From: Candidatus Woesearchaeota archaeon
GTDB taxonomy: Archaea; Nanobdellota; Nanobdellia; Woesearchaeales; JAHWIC01
Direction of reading: 5' to 3'
Length of the DNA: 64,000 nucleotides
NCBI GenBank assembly: GCA_019322485.1
Contig: JAHWIK010000019.1
Span: 16,345-80,344, forward strand
Part shown: positions 44,358-51,785 of the stretch, one piece after another
Position numbering within the stretch: position 1 is the stretch's first letter
Layout of the letters: the number at the start of each line of letters is the position of its first letter
Translations under genes and position numbers: made by a program
Notes under the pieces: model-generated
Databases searched by the model: none
Told to the model about the DNA's origin: nothing
What the model saw: the letters and a program-made list of their open reading frames with translations, nothing else

Positions 44358-45572
44358 TTAGTTGGAGTACAGGTCTACAAGCTGTCTTGCTGTTGCGTCT
44401 TCCTGTGCAAGTATCCTATCTGCAGCAGCCTTCACCTTGTCAAGTGATTTGGAAGGGTCCGAATCAGCGTAAAGTTCTCCTGTCCTTCTATGCATTACTT
44501 CGTACTGCCGTGTTAATGCTCTCTGCATAGTCTCATTTGCCTTGTCGCCAATGCGTATATCCGATGCCATGCCCTGCATTTCCTTCTGGAAGTCTACCAA
44601 GGACTTGAAGCTATCACAGCTGTCAATATACTGGTCCATCAGGATGATTGTCGAACGCGCCTTCGCCAACATGTCTTCTCCTTCGTGGATGCTTCTCTCA
44701 TAATTTATCTCAGATAACTGTAATGTTACATTCATCCCATGATGGGTCTTGATTTTGCGCTCATATCCCTTCTTCTGTTTTCTCAGGGTGCCTATATCCT
44801 CTTGGATAGCTGTTTTCCTGCCCTGGTAAAAAGTGAGCATATTTTGGTCCTCCTCATTCGTACCATCCTTTACTTTTGATTCATACTCCTTTATTTTTCC
44901 TTCATTCTGTGCCAGCTGCTTCAGCATGGCTTTCTCTGTCAGGTCAAGCCTCCTTACCATATGAGCTATTCCCTTGCACATCCGGGTATAGTGGCGCACC
45001 TGGGAGGAAACTCCTTTCTCCCTCACATCTGTACCGGCATCATTGTCGCTTTCTGATTCAAGTTTTGTTTTGAATGATGTAACATAATCCTCCAGTCTTA
45101 CTGCTTTTGCTTCCAGCTTTCCTTTGTGCCTGATTACTGAGCGCCTGTACAAGTTGACTCCAAAGGTCTGAGCAATACGGTATCCCGCTGCTCTCAACCC
45201 TTTAATAGGACTTAATGCATTTGCGACTTGCTTATCTATAGAACCCATGCTGCGTTCCAGCTTTCTGTCCCTAAACCTTGCCATTACAGTCTCTTCTTCA
45301 TGGTCAAGCTGTGTTGCTGCGTAATCCATATCCTCTTTTGCCTTTTGCCTTGCAGCATCCTGGTAAGCTGCTTCTTCCATCTCTGACGCTTGAGGAATAC
45401 CAGTGCCTTCCTGAGGCAAGACATTCTCTAAGGTTTGATCAGGCTCCCCAGGGAATACCCCCTGCTGCGGTGCAAAACCAGTATCACCTATGTTTTCTGC
45501 AGGAGCTGGTGTGCCCACATCCTCAAATAAAGGCCTATCTCCAGTTGAACTTGGACTGTCTGCTTCTTCCAT
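44358..45572 (-). CDS. Long coiled-coil protein with disordered N-terminus
   Basis: 404 aa from the ATG at 45572, which follows GGGGAGGAA; the longer frame lacks a signal. The first 85 residues are Pro/Gly/Glu-rich and probably disordered. The rest is one extended helical series with heptad-like pattern (about 100-400) and many Lys/Glu/Gln residues, recalling PspA/ESCRT-III-like or structural-maintenance helices. I do not claim that homology. It starts the AAA operon behind operator D and may be the substrate or scaffold on which the ATPases act. No membrane span is present. Confidence 0.75.
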   Translation of the reverse strand: MEEADSPSSTGDRPLFEDVGTPAPAENIGDTGFAPQQGVFPGEPDQTLENVLPQEGTGIPQASEMEEAAYQDAARQKAKEDMDYAATQLDHEEETVMARFRDRKLERSMGSIDKQVANALSPIKGLRAAGYRIAQTFGVNLYRRSVIRHKGKLEAKAVRLEDYVTSFKTKLESESDNDAGTDVREKGVSSQVRHYTRMCKGIAHMVRRLDLTEKAMLKQLAQNEGKIKEYESKVKDGTNEEDQNMLTFYQGRKTAIQEDIGTLRKQKKGYERKIKTHHGMNVTLQLSEINYERSIHEGEDMLAKARSTIILMDQYIDSCDSFKSLVDFQKEMQGMASDIRIGDKANETMQRALTRQYEVMHRRTGELYADSDPSKSLDKVKAAADRILAQEDATARQLVDLYSN

Positions 45573-45682
45573 TTTATTTCCTCCCCAACATCTTGTTGGA
45601 AATTTTATTTGATTATAGCTCACGCTACTTCGAAACTTTTCTTACCTTATTTTTCAATTAAAACCTATAAAGTTAAATGTGA

Positions 45683-45715
45683 ATATTAATTTACGTTGTA
45701 GTCATGGTCACGACA
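45683..45715 (-). promoter_or_regulatory. Shared operator + TATA box (site D)
   Basis: On this strand: TGTCGT-N7-ACTACA (45715 to 45697), 7 bp, then TTAATAT (45689 to 45683). It controls the six-gene AAA operon, with a leader of about 90 nt before the ATG at 45572. Confidence 0.76.
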
Positions 45716-45716
45716 T

Positions 45717-46739
45717 TTACTCACCAACATCTAAGCTACAGGCTTGATTTAGATACATACCCATTACAGCAAGCTGCTCTGCTCCAGGCCTTACCTGCAC
45801 AGGGATTATTTCTTTTGAGCCTACGTTTGCAGTAAAGACCTGCCTGTAAGCACCCAAGTCAGCTACTGCTCCTTTCAATCTTGCAATCTCCTCCTCTGTC
45901 CTTGCAACCATATCCTCTCTTCCCTTCAAAAGAGAGCCTTGTGCATAATCCCTAAAGGCACTAAGATGCCCTATGTCCTGCTGTGCCATCTCCCCCACTG
46001 CATCAAGGGTTGCAATATATTGAGAATTTAATTCAGCAACCTGCCTTCTTGCCCCTGATTTTGATGAGCCGGGTATTGCCCGCTCAGAAAGCTCATAACA
46101 CGTTGCTATTGAAGCTAGCACTGTTTCCCGGTTAGCAGCGTAGGAATCGAAGAATCTGTTGAGAGTCTCTACCTCTTTTGCAACAGATTCTTCTAGTTCC
46201 CCTCGAGGAGTAGAATTCTTGATGTAGGTCTTGGCTGTATCCACAAAGCCGGCCAAGCCTGCTGCTGACTGCTCTACACCCTTTAAATACTCATTTGTAT
46301 CCTCAGTCTGTGAATCGAGTTCATCGCAAAGTATCCTAAATCTTAGGGTTTCTTTTGCTGTGAATGTGCGGTCTTTTATTTGAGCTATATCATCTCTTAG
46401 CTGGCCTATCACCTCATCACGTGCTTGAACCTCATAGTCTGCTTTTGATGCAGTTAAATAATAAGCCAAAAGTGCTGCTCCACCAGTAAAGACAAGTGTT
46501 CCCAAAACTCTTGATTTTCCCATTTTATCGTATCCTCCTTGTTGTTCTGTTAATTGTTTGACCTTTGCCCTTTCAGCGTCTAAGTCTTGCATCAATTTTC
46601 CGGCTCTTGCTTTTTCAAGGTACAATTCCCCTAATATATCCCCTAACCCAATAATTCTGGTAGCAGTCTCGTTCGGGTCTGATGTAGCTACCGTCTTTAC
46701 TATTAGCTTAGTTTGTTCCCTGTCTTGTGATTTTGCCAT
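45717..46739 (-). CDS. Membrane-anchored coiled-coil protein
   Basis: 340 aa from ATG 46739 (MAKSQDREQTKL); the frame is open to an ATG at 46769 and neither start has a clear ribosome binding site. A coiled-coil N-terminus is followed by a single membrane span, LVFTGGAALLAYYL (about residues 82-97), and a long helical domain to the C-terminus, probably on one side of the membrane. No enzyme motif. It has its own operator (site E) and a second degenerate palindrome in its leader. It is a likely membrane platform for the system. No family recognised. Confidence 0.7.
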   Translation of the reverse strand: MAKSQDREQTKLIVKTVATSDPNETATRIIGLGDILGELYLEKARAGKLMQDLDAERAKVKQLTEQQGGYDKMGKSRVLGTLVFTGGAALLAYYLTASKADYEVQARDEVIGQLRDDIAQIKDRTFTAKETLRFRILCDELDSQTEDTNEYLKGVEQSAAGLAGFVDTAKTYIKNSTPRGELEESVAKEVETLNRFFDSYAANRETVLASIATCYELSERAIPGSSKSGARRQVAELNSQYIATLDAVGEMAQQDIGHLSAFRDYAQGSLLKGREDMVARTEEEIARLKGAVADLGAYRQVFTANVGSKEIIPVQVRPGAEQLAVMGMYLNQACSLDVGE

Positions 46740-46840
46740 TGTGATATCAGGATGCCTTAGGTGCAACATATAGATGCATTTTGGAAAACATTACAGCCAA
46801 ATCGCCATAATAAAGCATTCTTTCCTTCCTCAAAAACGGT

Positions 46841-46861
46841 TGTAGTTTGTCCATAAACAAC
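46841..46861 (-). promoter_or_regulatory. Degenerate operator-like palindrome downstream of the site E TATA box
   Basis: GGTTGT on this strand, then AACTACAACC, with arms further apart than in the other sites and two mismatches. It lies about 30-50 nt downstream of the TATA box of site E, in the leader of the gene at 46739. A downstream site would favour repression. Confidence 0.4.
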
Positions 46862-46890
46862 CACCTCAGTAGTGTATAGGCGAAATAGAG

Positions 46891-46923
46891 ATATAAAGAT
46901 GAGTTGTAGTGTCAGGTACGACA
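46891..46923 (-). promoter_or_regulatory. Shared operator + TATA box (site E)
   Basis: On this strand: TGTCGT-N7-ACTACA (46923 to 46905), 7 bp, then TTTATAT (46897 to 46891). It directly abuts the stop of the nuclease-like gene and faces the coiled-coil membrane protein gene. Confidence 0.8.
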
Positions 46924-47442
46924 TTAGAGGTAGATTGTGCTTTTATGCAGATTATGCCTTCCTAGATTTATTGTGTTAATTGAATCATCAATAGCCCCAG
47001 CACCTCCAAGATGCAGGTAAAGCTGGCTCAAGGCAGGTCCTTCAACAACATCAATCCTGCGTTTTCCTGCTTCAGCCTTAACCTGATCATCAAAGCTGTG
47101 GTTGGTTACCAAACATGCTGCATGTGCACCAACAAATTGCTGCCGCTCCCAAAGCTCATCTACTAAGTTATCTATCCTAGGAACAAGCTGCCCTGATTTC
47201 TTGACTTCACCTTTTCTCAACTTGTAGGGTATCCTGCCACCCGAAGAATATTTTGCTTCAATAATAGCAAGGTGTATTGTTCCATTATCAACAAAATTAT
47301 AGCTTAAGTCAACCTGCCGAAAAAGGTACCTTTCCTTGTGGTATTCAACATTCCTTAGAACATTCTGATGGGCTTGGCGATTTAATAAAAGTTCAAGCCA
47401 TATCTCAAACTTAGTACCCTTCCTCTGTTCATCAGTTTGCAT
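46924..47442 (-). CDS. Mrr-like PD-(D/E)XK nuclease-fold protein
   Basis: 172 aa. GTKFEIWLELLL at the N-terminus resembles the GxxFE helix of the Mrr/restriction-endonuclease-like fold. RQVDLSY supplies the Asp, and AIIEAKYS supplies the E-x-K. AACLVTNHSFDDQVKAEAGKR and IDVVEGPALSQL match the Mrr family's C-terminal strand and helix. So a DNA-cleaving active site is plausible. The protein is short, with no DNA-binding domain. It is in the operon after the signal-anchored protein at 47462 and has no methylase neighbour, so a restriction-modification role is unlikely. Confidence 0.65.
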   Translation of the reverse strand: MQTDEQRKGTKFEIWLELLLNRQAHQNVLRNVEYHKERYLFRQVDLSYNFVDNGTIHLAIIEAKYSSGGRIPYKLRKGEVKKSGQLVPRIDNLVDELWERQQFVGAHAACLVTNHSFDDQVKAEAGKRRIDVVEGPALSQLYLHLGGAGAIDDSINTINLGRHNLHKSTIYL

Positions 47443-47461
47443 TTTAATTCTAACATCTTAT

Positions 47462-48193
47462 TCAGACAGGATATTTTTCCCTGGCTCTCTTATACGCTAC
47501 TGAGGCAACTGCCAAAATCCCTAAGACCCCTAAACAAAGATAGGTAGTGGCTCCTGAGGAGGGCGGAGCTTGACCAACATCAGCCTGACATCCTGGGGTA
47601 GCAGCTTGGACAGGAACTAAGCTTGCTTCCTGAGCTAACTGCGTGCCATTCCTGGCAAGATAATCAAAATCATCTCTTGCAAGAATCACAGCTCTATCAC
47701 CATACTTCAGAACAGCTTCTAATTGACCATCAACATTAGACCTCACATGTACACCAAGCTTCAAAGGGTTAACACTTTCCTTGTTGACAGGCATCCCGCT
47801 GTATAGTCTAGCCTCAACCAAACCTTCAAGCTGTCTTGCACGCTCATGCATGTCCCTTAATTCTTCAGGACTAGAGGACTCAACCCTGGCTGTTAATCCA
47901 TTGTAAACAAAATCATTATCGGGCAGGCAGTCTGTCCTTACAGTGTAGATAAAATCGCCTGTATCCAGATTCCTTAATCTTTTTTCCAGCAGACCATTAT
48001 CATTCTCAACATCCTCAACTGCCAAGCTCCCTCTATGTGATTCTGCAGCATATTCCAGATGGCTCCTTAGCAGATTATGTTCCACCCTGCTAGCTACATG
48101 CGCATTTTGTGTGCCTAAATAGAACGCAGTTGCTCCTAAACCAATAGGTCCAAGAATCTTCGATAATGTTCTAAAGAGTAGTAGTCTTGGCAT
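47462..48193 (-). CDS. Two-span membrane protein with large soluble domain
   Basis: 243 aa from the ATG at 48193 (the TTG at 48199 is less likely). The N-terminus MPRLLLFRTLSKILGPIGLGA is a signal anchor, and TYLCLGVLGILAVASVA near the C-terminus is a second span with a short basic tail. Between them lie about 170 residues of mixed helix and strand, with Cys near the end (GCQADVG). No family recognised. It starts the two-gene operon of site F with the nuclease-fold protein. Confidence 0.65.
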   Translation of the reverse strand: MPRLLLFRTLSKILGPIGLGATAFYLGTQNAHVASRVEHNLLRSHLEYAAESHRGSLAVEDVENDNGLLEKRLRNLDTGDFIYTVRTDCLPDNDFVYNGLTARVESSSPEELRDMHERARQLEGLVEARLYSGMPVNKESVNPLKLGVHVRSNVDGQLEAVLKYGDRAVILARDDFDYLARNGTQLAQEASLVPVQAATPGCQADVGQAPPSSGATTYLCLGVLGILAVASVAYKRAREKYPV

Positions 48194-48221
48194 TTTCAAA
48201 AAAAATAAATGTATTTTTTGA

Positions 48222-48254
48222 ATATAAACTTGAGTTGTAGTCTGAGTTACAACA
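48222..48254 (-). promoter_or_regulatory. Shared operator + TATA box (site F)
   Basis: On this strand: TGTTGT-N7-ACTACA (48254 to 48236), 7 bp, then TTTATAT (48228 to 48222). The ATG at 48193 is about 32 nt from the TATA centre, so the leader is very short. Confidence 0.8.
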
Positions 48255-48258
48255 TTTA

Positions 48259-48522
48259 TCAGATATAATTAAAAAAATCCCTAAGGGTCTGGTAAGCTCT
48301 TGTTGCTGTGTAAATGAATGCTGCTTTTTCAGCAACCCATGTCATTGTTCCAAGTATTACTCCGGAATCAGGGCCTGCATACTTAACCAGAAAATATGCT
48401 CCAACGCCAAGAAGCGTTCTCTTGAAGTTTTTTCCAAGAGTTTCAGCTTTTGCTTCGTATTGTGTTATGTTCTCCCTGACTAGGTCCCCTAATTCACTCT
48501 TTGCATTTTCAACAAGAGGCAT
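48259..48522 (-). CDS. Small membrane-associated protein
   Basis: 87 aa from ATG 48522, behind CAGGTGAGTAAA; the longer frame start is inside this signal. The start overlaps the stop of the upstream small membrane gene. Residues 35-65 are moderately hydrophobic (TLLGVGAYFLVKYAG and VILGTMTWVAEKAAF), giving one or two possible spans. No family recognised. With the 48524 gene it makes a pair of small membrane proteins at the head of site G. Confidence 0.65.
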   Translation of the reverse strand: MPLVENAKSELGDLVRENITQYEAKAETLGKNFKRTLLGVGAYFLVKYAGPDSGVILGTMTWVAEKAAFIYTATRAYQTLRDFFNYI

Positions 48523-48523
48523 T

Positions 48524-48787
48524 TTACTCACCTGCTATTTCTTCCAATGGTCCATGGCTTGGCAGGGGGGTGTTTTTCTGCTGCTCATTGCCTTTGAAAT
48601 AGTTGCGTGCCTGGTCCACGCAATTACTAATATCATCTTTGGTCTTTGAAACCCATTCAACACCTGCTTTTGTCTTTTCTGTAGCTGACTGGTAAACGCT
48701 GTAGCATCCATGAGCAGCTATATAGATAACATAAGCCAAGATTGCGTATTTTACGGTAGTTGTAATAGGTCTTCTTTTTTGTTCCAT
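48524..48787 (-). CDS. Small membrane protein, first gene of site G operon
   Basis: 87 aa. A basic N-terminus (MEQKRRPITTTVK) precedes one span, YAILAYVIYIAAHGCY (about residues 14-30), followed by a soluble helical tail with GNEQQKNTPLP. Type II membrane topology is likely. The ATG is about 29 nt after the TATA box, so the transcript is leaderless. No family recognised. Confidence 0.65.
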   Translation of the reverse strand: MEQKRRPITTTVKYAILAYVIYIAAHGCYSVYQSATEKTKAGVEWVSKTKDDISNCVDQARNYFKGNEQQKNTPLPSHGPLEEIAGE

Positions 48788-48812
48788 CCCAATATAATAA
48801 CGTAAAAAAAGG

Positions 48813-48845
48813 ATATAAACCTGTGTTGTAGCGCATACTACAATA
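48813..48845 (-). promoter_or_regulatory. Shared operator + TATA box (site G)
   Basis: On this strand: TATTGT-N7-GCTACA (48845 to 48827), 7 bp, then TTTATAT (48819 to 48813). This is the last operator of the block. Confidence 0.75.
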
Positions 48846-48913
48846 GGTTTTAAAGAAAAGTTTATATACTAGTTTTTTAGAGGTATATAATATATAAAAA
48901 AGATGGTGATACC

Positions 48914-49336
48914 ATGGAAACAACTTATGTTATTGTAGGCCTTATATTGCTTTTATTAATCTTAGGTGGCTTTCTCTTTCTTGCTGCCCAGATTCTTGTG
49001 CAGAAGGCAGGAAAGAAGGTAAAGAGGGAAAAGAAGAATGTCTGGGTCTGGAGGTCTTTTCTGCTTGTGTTCACAATATACATGCTGGCTACAGTATACA
49101 CAAACAGAGGCCTTATTGCTGAGATATTCCCCGGGCCTTTAGGAATAATCCCCACTATTCTCTTAATAATATTCTTCGGTTCAATGATTGAGATTGTGGT
49201 TATTGATGTATTGCTTCCTGACATCATTGAGATGTGGAAAAGAATAACCATTGAGCTTCTCGGTTTCCTGCTAATCTGTGTTATTTCATTCTACACATTC
49301 AATGCAGGGCTCAATCTTCTGGCTCAATTAATTTAA
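48914..49336 (+). CDS. Four-span membrane protein of unknown function
   Basis: 140 aa with about four hydrophobic segments (VGLILLLLILGGFLFLAAQ, VFTIYMLATVY, GIIPTILLIIFFG, ELLGFLLICVI). A basic loop RKVKREKKN-like stretch lies after the first. A GATGGTGAT lies 4 nt before the ATG and TATA-type sequence is near 48862-48870 and 48886-48896. It reads away from the regulon and shows no shared operator on its own strand, so it is probably outside the system. No family recognised. Confidence 0.7.
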   Translation: METTYVIVGLILLLLILGGFLFLAAQILVQKAGKKVKREKKNVWVWRSFLLVFTIYMLATVYTNRGLIAEIFPGPLGIIPTILLIIFFGSMIEIVVIDVLLPDIIEMWKRITIELLGFLLICVISFYTFNAGLNLLAQLI

Positions 49337-49405
49337 TTTATTTTTTTAATATTTTAATAAAAAACTATAAATATAACCTAATTTCTTATTCAAGGGGGTG
49401 TTCGT

Positions 49406-50716
49406 ATGGTAAAGGTTTTATTGATAGGCAACAGTGCTCGTGCACATGCTCTTGCAGAAGCAATAGTTAATTCTCCGCAAAAACCAGTTCTTTATGCTTA
49501 TATGAAAGCAAATAATCCAGGAATAGCTAAATTAACTGAATCCTCACAAGTTGGTGCTTATGATGCTTTAGAGGAAATCACTAATTTTGCAAAAGCTAAT
49601 GCAGTTGATTTTGCTTTTATTGGTCCAGAAGCACCTCTTAGCTTTGGTGTTGTTGATGCTTTAGAAGAAGCTGGTGTTCCTTGTGTTGGGCCTAAAAAGG
49701 AACTTGCAAGGTTAGAAACATCAAAATCATTTACAAGATTGTTAACCCAGAAATATGATATCCCAGGAACACCCAAGTTCAAGGTTTTTGAGGGTATTGA
49801 AGGTTTGCGTGAGTTTATTGAAGAGCTTGATTCTTTTGTTGTTAAACCAGATGGTCTTACAGGTGGAAAAGGAGTAATGGTCCAGGGCGACCATTTCCAA
49901 ACAGAGGAAGAGGGCTTTGCTTATGCTGAAGAAGTCCTAAAAAAACATGCTGCTGTTGTTATTGAAGAAAAGCTTGAGGGCCAGGAGTTCAGCCTGCAAA
50001 GCTTAACTGACGGCAAGACATTGTTTGACTTCCCTCCTGTGCAGGACCATAAAAGAGCCTTTGTCAATGATGAAGGCCCAAACACTGGCGGAATGGGCTC
50101 TTACTCAACTGGAAGGCTGCTTCCATTCATGACAGAAGCTGACCTGCAGGTTGCTCATGAAATAACAGCCAGGGTTGCTGAAGCAATTGAAAAAGAAACT
50201 GGCCATTTGTACAAGGGAGTTATGTATGGCGGCTTTATCTGCACTAAGGATGGTGTCAAATTGATTGAATACAATGCTCGCTTTGGAGACCCAGAAGCAA
50301 TGAATGTTCTGCCAATTCTGAAAACAGATTTTGTTGCTGTCTGCCAGGCAATTATTGATGGCAACCTAAGCAGCATAAAGCCAGAGTTCGAGGAAAAGGC
50401 AACTGTCTGCAAGTACGCAGTACCAGAAGGCTATCCTGACAAACCAGTTTCAGGAGCTAGGATTGACCTAAGCGCAGTACCAGACACAGCAAAAATCTAT
50501 TACGCCTCTGTTGACCAGCAGGAAGACGGGCTATATATGTCAAAATCAAGAGCAGTTGCATTTGTTGGAATTGACAATGATATTGAGAAAGCACAGGTTA
50601 TTGCTGAGGATGCAGTCTGTTCTGTAAAAGGTCCTGTTTTCCACCGAGAGGATATTGGAACTAAGGAACTTATTCAGAAAAGAATTGAGCATATGAAGAA
50701 GCTTAGAGGCAGCTAA
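49406..50716 (+). CDS. purD: Phosphoribosylamine-glycine ligase (GAR synthetase)
   Basis: 436 aa, full length. It joins glycine to phosphoribosylamine with ATP, purine step 2. The signature order is VLLIGNSARAHALAEAI, FIGPEAPLSFGVVDALEE, FVVKPDGLTGGKGV (ATP-grasp), FSLQSLTDG, QDHKRAFVNDEGPNTGGMG, and NARFGDPEAMNVL. A GGGGGTG lies 7 nt before the ATG and TATA-type ACTATAAATATA is about 35 nt upstream. The GDT1-type transporter gene follows 2 nt after its stop. Confidence 0.96.
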   Translation: MVKVLLIGNSARAHALAEAIVNSPQKPVLYAYMKANNPGIAKLTESSQVGAYDALEEITNFAKANAVDFAFIGPEAPLSFGVVDALEEAGVPCVGPKKELARLETSKSFTRLLTQKYDIPGTPKFKVFEGIEGLREFIEELDSFVVKPDGLTGGKGVMVQGDHFQTEEEGFAYAEEVLKKHAAVVIEEKLEGQEFSLQSLTDGKTLFDFPPVQDHKRAFVNDEGPNTGGMGSYSTGRLLPFMTEADLQVAHEITARVAEAIEKETGHLYKGVMYGGFICTKDGVKLIEYNARFGDPEAMNVLPILKTDFVAVCQAIIDGNLSSIKPEFEEKATVCKYAVPEGYPDKPVSGARIDLSAVPDTAKIYYASVDQQEDGLYMSKSRAVAFVGIDNDIEKAQVIAEDAVCSVKGPVFHREDIGTKELIQKRIEHMKKLRGS

Positions 50717-50718
50717 TA

Positions 50719-51267
50719 ATGTTCCAGGACTTTTTTATTCCTTTCCTAACAATCGGATTAGCAGAGTTTGGAGATAAAACTCAGCTTGCAGTTCTCGGCC
50801 TTTCTACAAAAACAAAGAAACACTTACCCCTAATCCTGGGTGTTGTTTTAGCCTTTATCCTGACTGATGGGCTGGCAATAATCCTCGGGGATTGGATAAG
50901 TAATTTTGTTCCGATGAGATATATAAGAACATTTGCTGGTGTTGTCTTCATCGTATTTGGAATCATTATTTTAATGAATACTAAAGAAGAAAAAACAAAA
51001 TATGAGCTAAAGAATCCGTTTATATCTACCTTCTTACTTGTCTCAATGATGGAGATGGGAGACAAAACACAGATAGCTGCTGCCCTTTTTGCAACAAAGT
51101 TTAATCCAGTTTTGGTCTTTGCAGGAGTTATTGCTGCATTGCTTGTTCTATCTCTGCTTGCAGTTTATGCTGGAAAATTCATTGCTAAGAAAGTTGACAA
51201 GAAGATTATTTCTAAGATTGCTGGCATTCTATTTATCTTGATTGGAGTATCCTCTTTTGTTTTCTAG
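50719..51267 (+). CDS. GDT1/TMEM165 (UPF0016) family divalent cation transporter
   Basis: 182 aa, about six spans in two halves. Both halves carry the family signature E-x-G-D-K-T: AEFGDKTQLAVL (N half) and MEMGDKTQIAAA (C half). Known members move Mn2+ or Ca2+ (Gdt1, MneA/PAM71). Mn or Ca export or import is therefore inferred. It follows purD directly, so it is likely co-transcribed. No metal-regulator site is seen. Confidence 0.9.
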   Translation: MFQDFFIPFLTIGLAEFGDKTQLAVLGLSTKTKKHLPLILGVVLAFILTDGLAIILGDWISNFVPMRYIRTFAGVVFIVFGIIILMNTKEEKTKYELKNPFISTFLLVSMMEMGDKTQIAAALFATKFNPVLVFAGVIAALLVLSLLAVYAGKFIAKKVDKKIISKIAGILFILIGVSSFVF

Positions 51268-51307
51268 AATAGAAACAAATAAATATCATCAGCCCTCTAG
51301 TCCAATT

Positions 51308-51565
51308 ATGGAACAATTTACAGTTAAAGTTGGAGAAAAAAAGAATCTTAAGCTGGGTTTTTTATCATTTCATGGCTTTGTCTACTGCGGTATGCCTAAT
51401 GAGAATGTTTTCTCTGTATCTTACAAGGAAACAAGCGGTTATCAGGGGTATGCTCTGAATCTTTATTTTCCAAAAAACACTAAAGATATTAGAATTGGAA
51501 AAGCAAAATTTAGAGTTCTTGAAGTAAGCCCTGAGAAGATTACTATTGAATTGGTTGGGGGGTAA
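51308..51565 (+). CDS. 85-aa protein of unknown function
   Basis: Start at ATG 51308 is preferred, as ATAAATATC lies about 30 nt upstream and the longer frame (from 51242) would overlap the GDT1 gene. The product MEQFTVKVGEKKNLK... is a small beta-rich soluble protein with no Cys-rich or membrane parts. It is convergent with, and 1 nt from, the tautomerase gene. No family recognised. Confidence 0.6.
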   Translation: MEQFTVKVGEKKNLKLGFLSFHGFVYCGMPNENVFSVSYKETSGYQGYALNLYFPKNTKDIRIGKAKFRVLEVSPEKITIELVGG

Positions 51566-51566
51566 A

Positions 51567-51764
51567 TTACCTCCTCAAATCCTTAAACTTAACAGAATGC
51601 TGCTCTCCAGCAGAACCCCAATTATCCATTTCTGTTTCGTGTATTACAACAGTTACAGCCTGAGCTGGTATGCCCATGCCTGTAAAAACATCTGTGATTT
51701 TCTTTATAACATCTGGTTTCTTCTCTTTATCCATGGGCCATGTTTCAATTGTTACAATTGGCAT
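51567..51764 (-). CDS. 4-oxalocrotonate tautomerase-like small protein
   Basis: 65 aa. Begins MPIVTIETWP, so that the catalytic Pro becomes the N-terminus after Met removal. The pattern KKPDVIKKITDVFT and VVIHETEMDNWG matches the tautomerase superfamily (4-OT/MIF). Substrate unknown. A GAGGTGA lies a few nt before the ATG. It is downstream of the permease gene on the same strand and may be co-transcribed. Confidence 0.82.
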   Translation of the reverse strand: MPIVTIETWPMDKEKKPDVIKKITDVFTGMGIPAQAVTVVIHETEMDNWGSAGEQHSVKFKDLRR

Positions 51765-51785
51765 AGTTTCACCTCACTAATTTAT

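Noticed and set aside
44358..45572. PspA/ESCRT-III homologue
   Set aside because: Only general coiled-coil character is visible, without specific motifs.
46924..47442. Restriction-modification system
   Set aside because: No methyltransferase or specificity gene lies nearby.
36392..48787. Gas-vesicle or type VI secretion locus
   Set aside because: MoxR (like GvpN) and kinase/phosphatase (like PpkA/PppA) are suggestive, but no GvpA, TssB/C, Hcp or FHA protein is seen.
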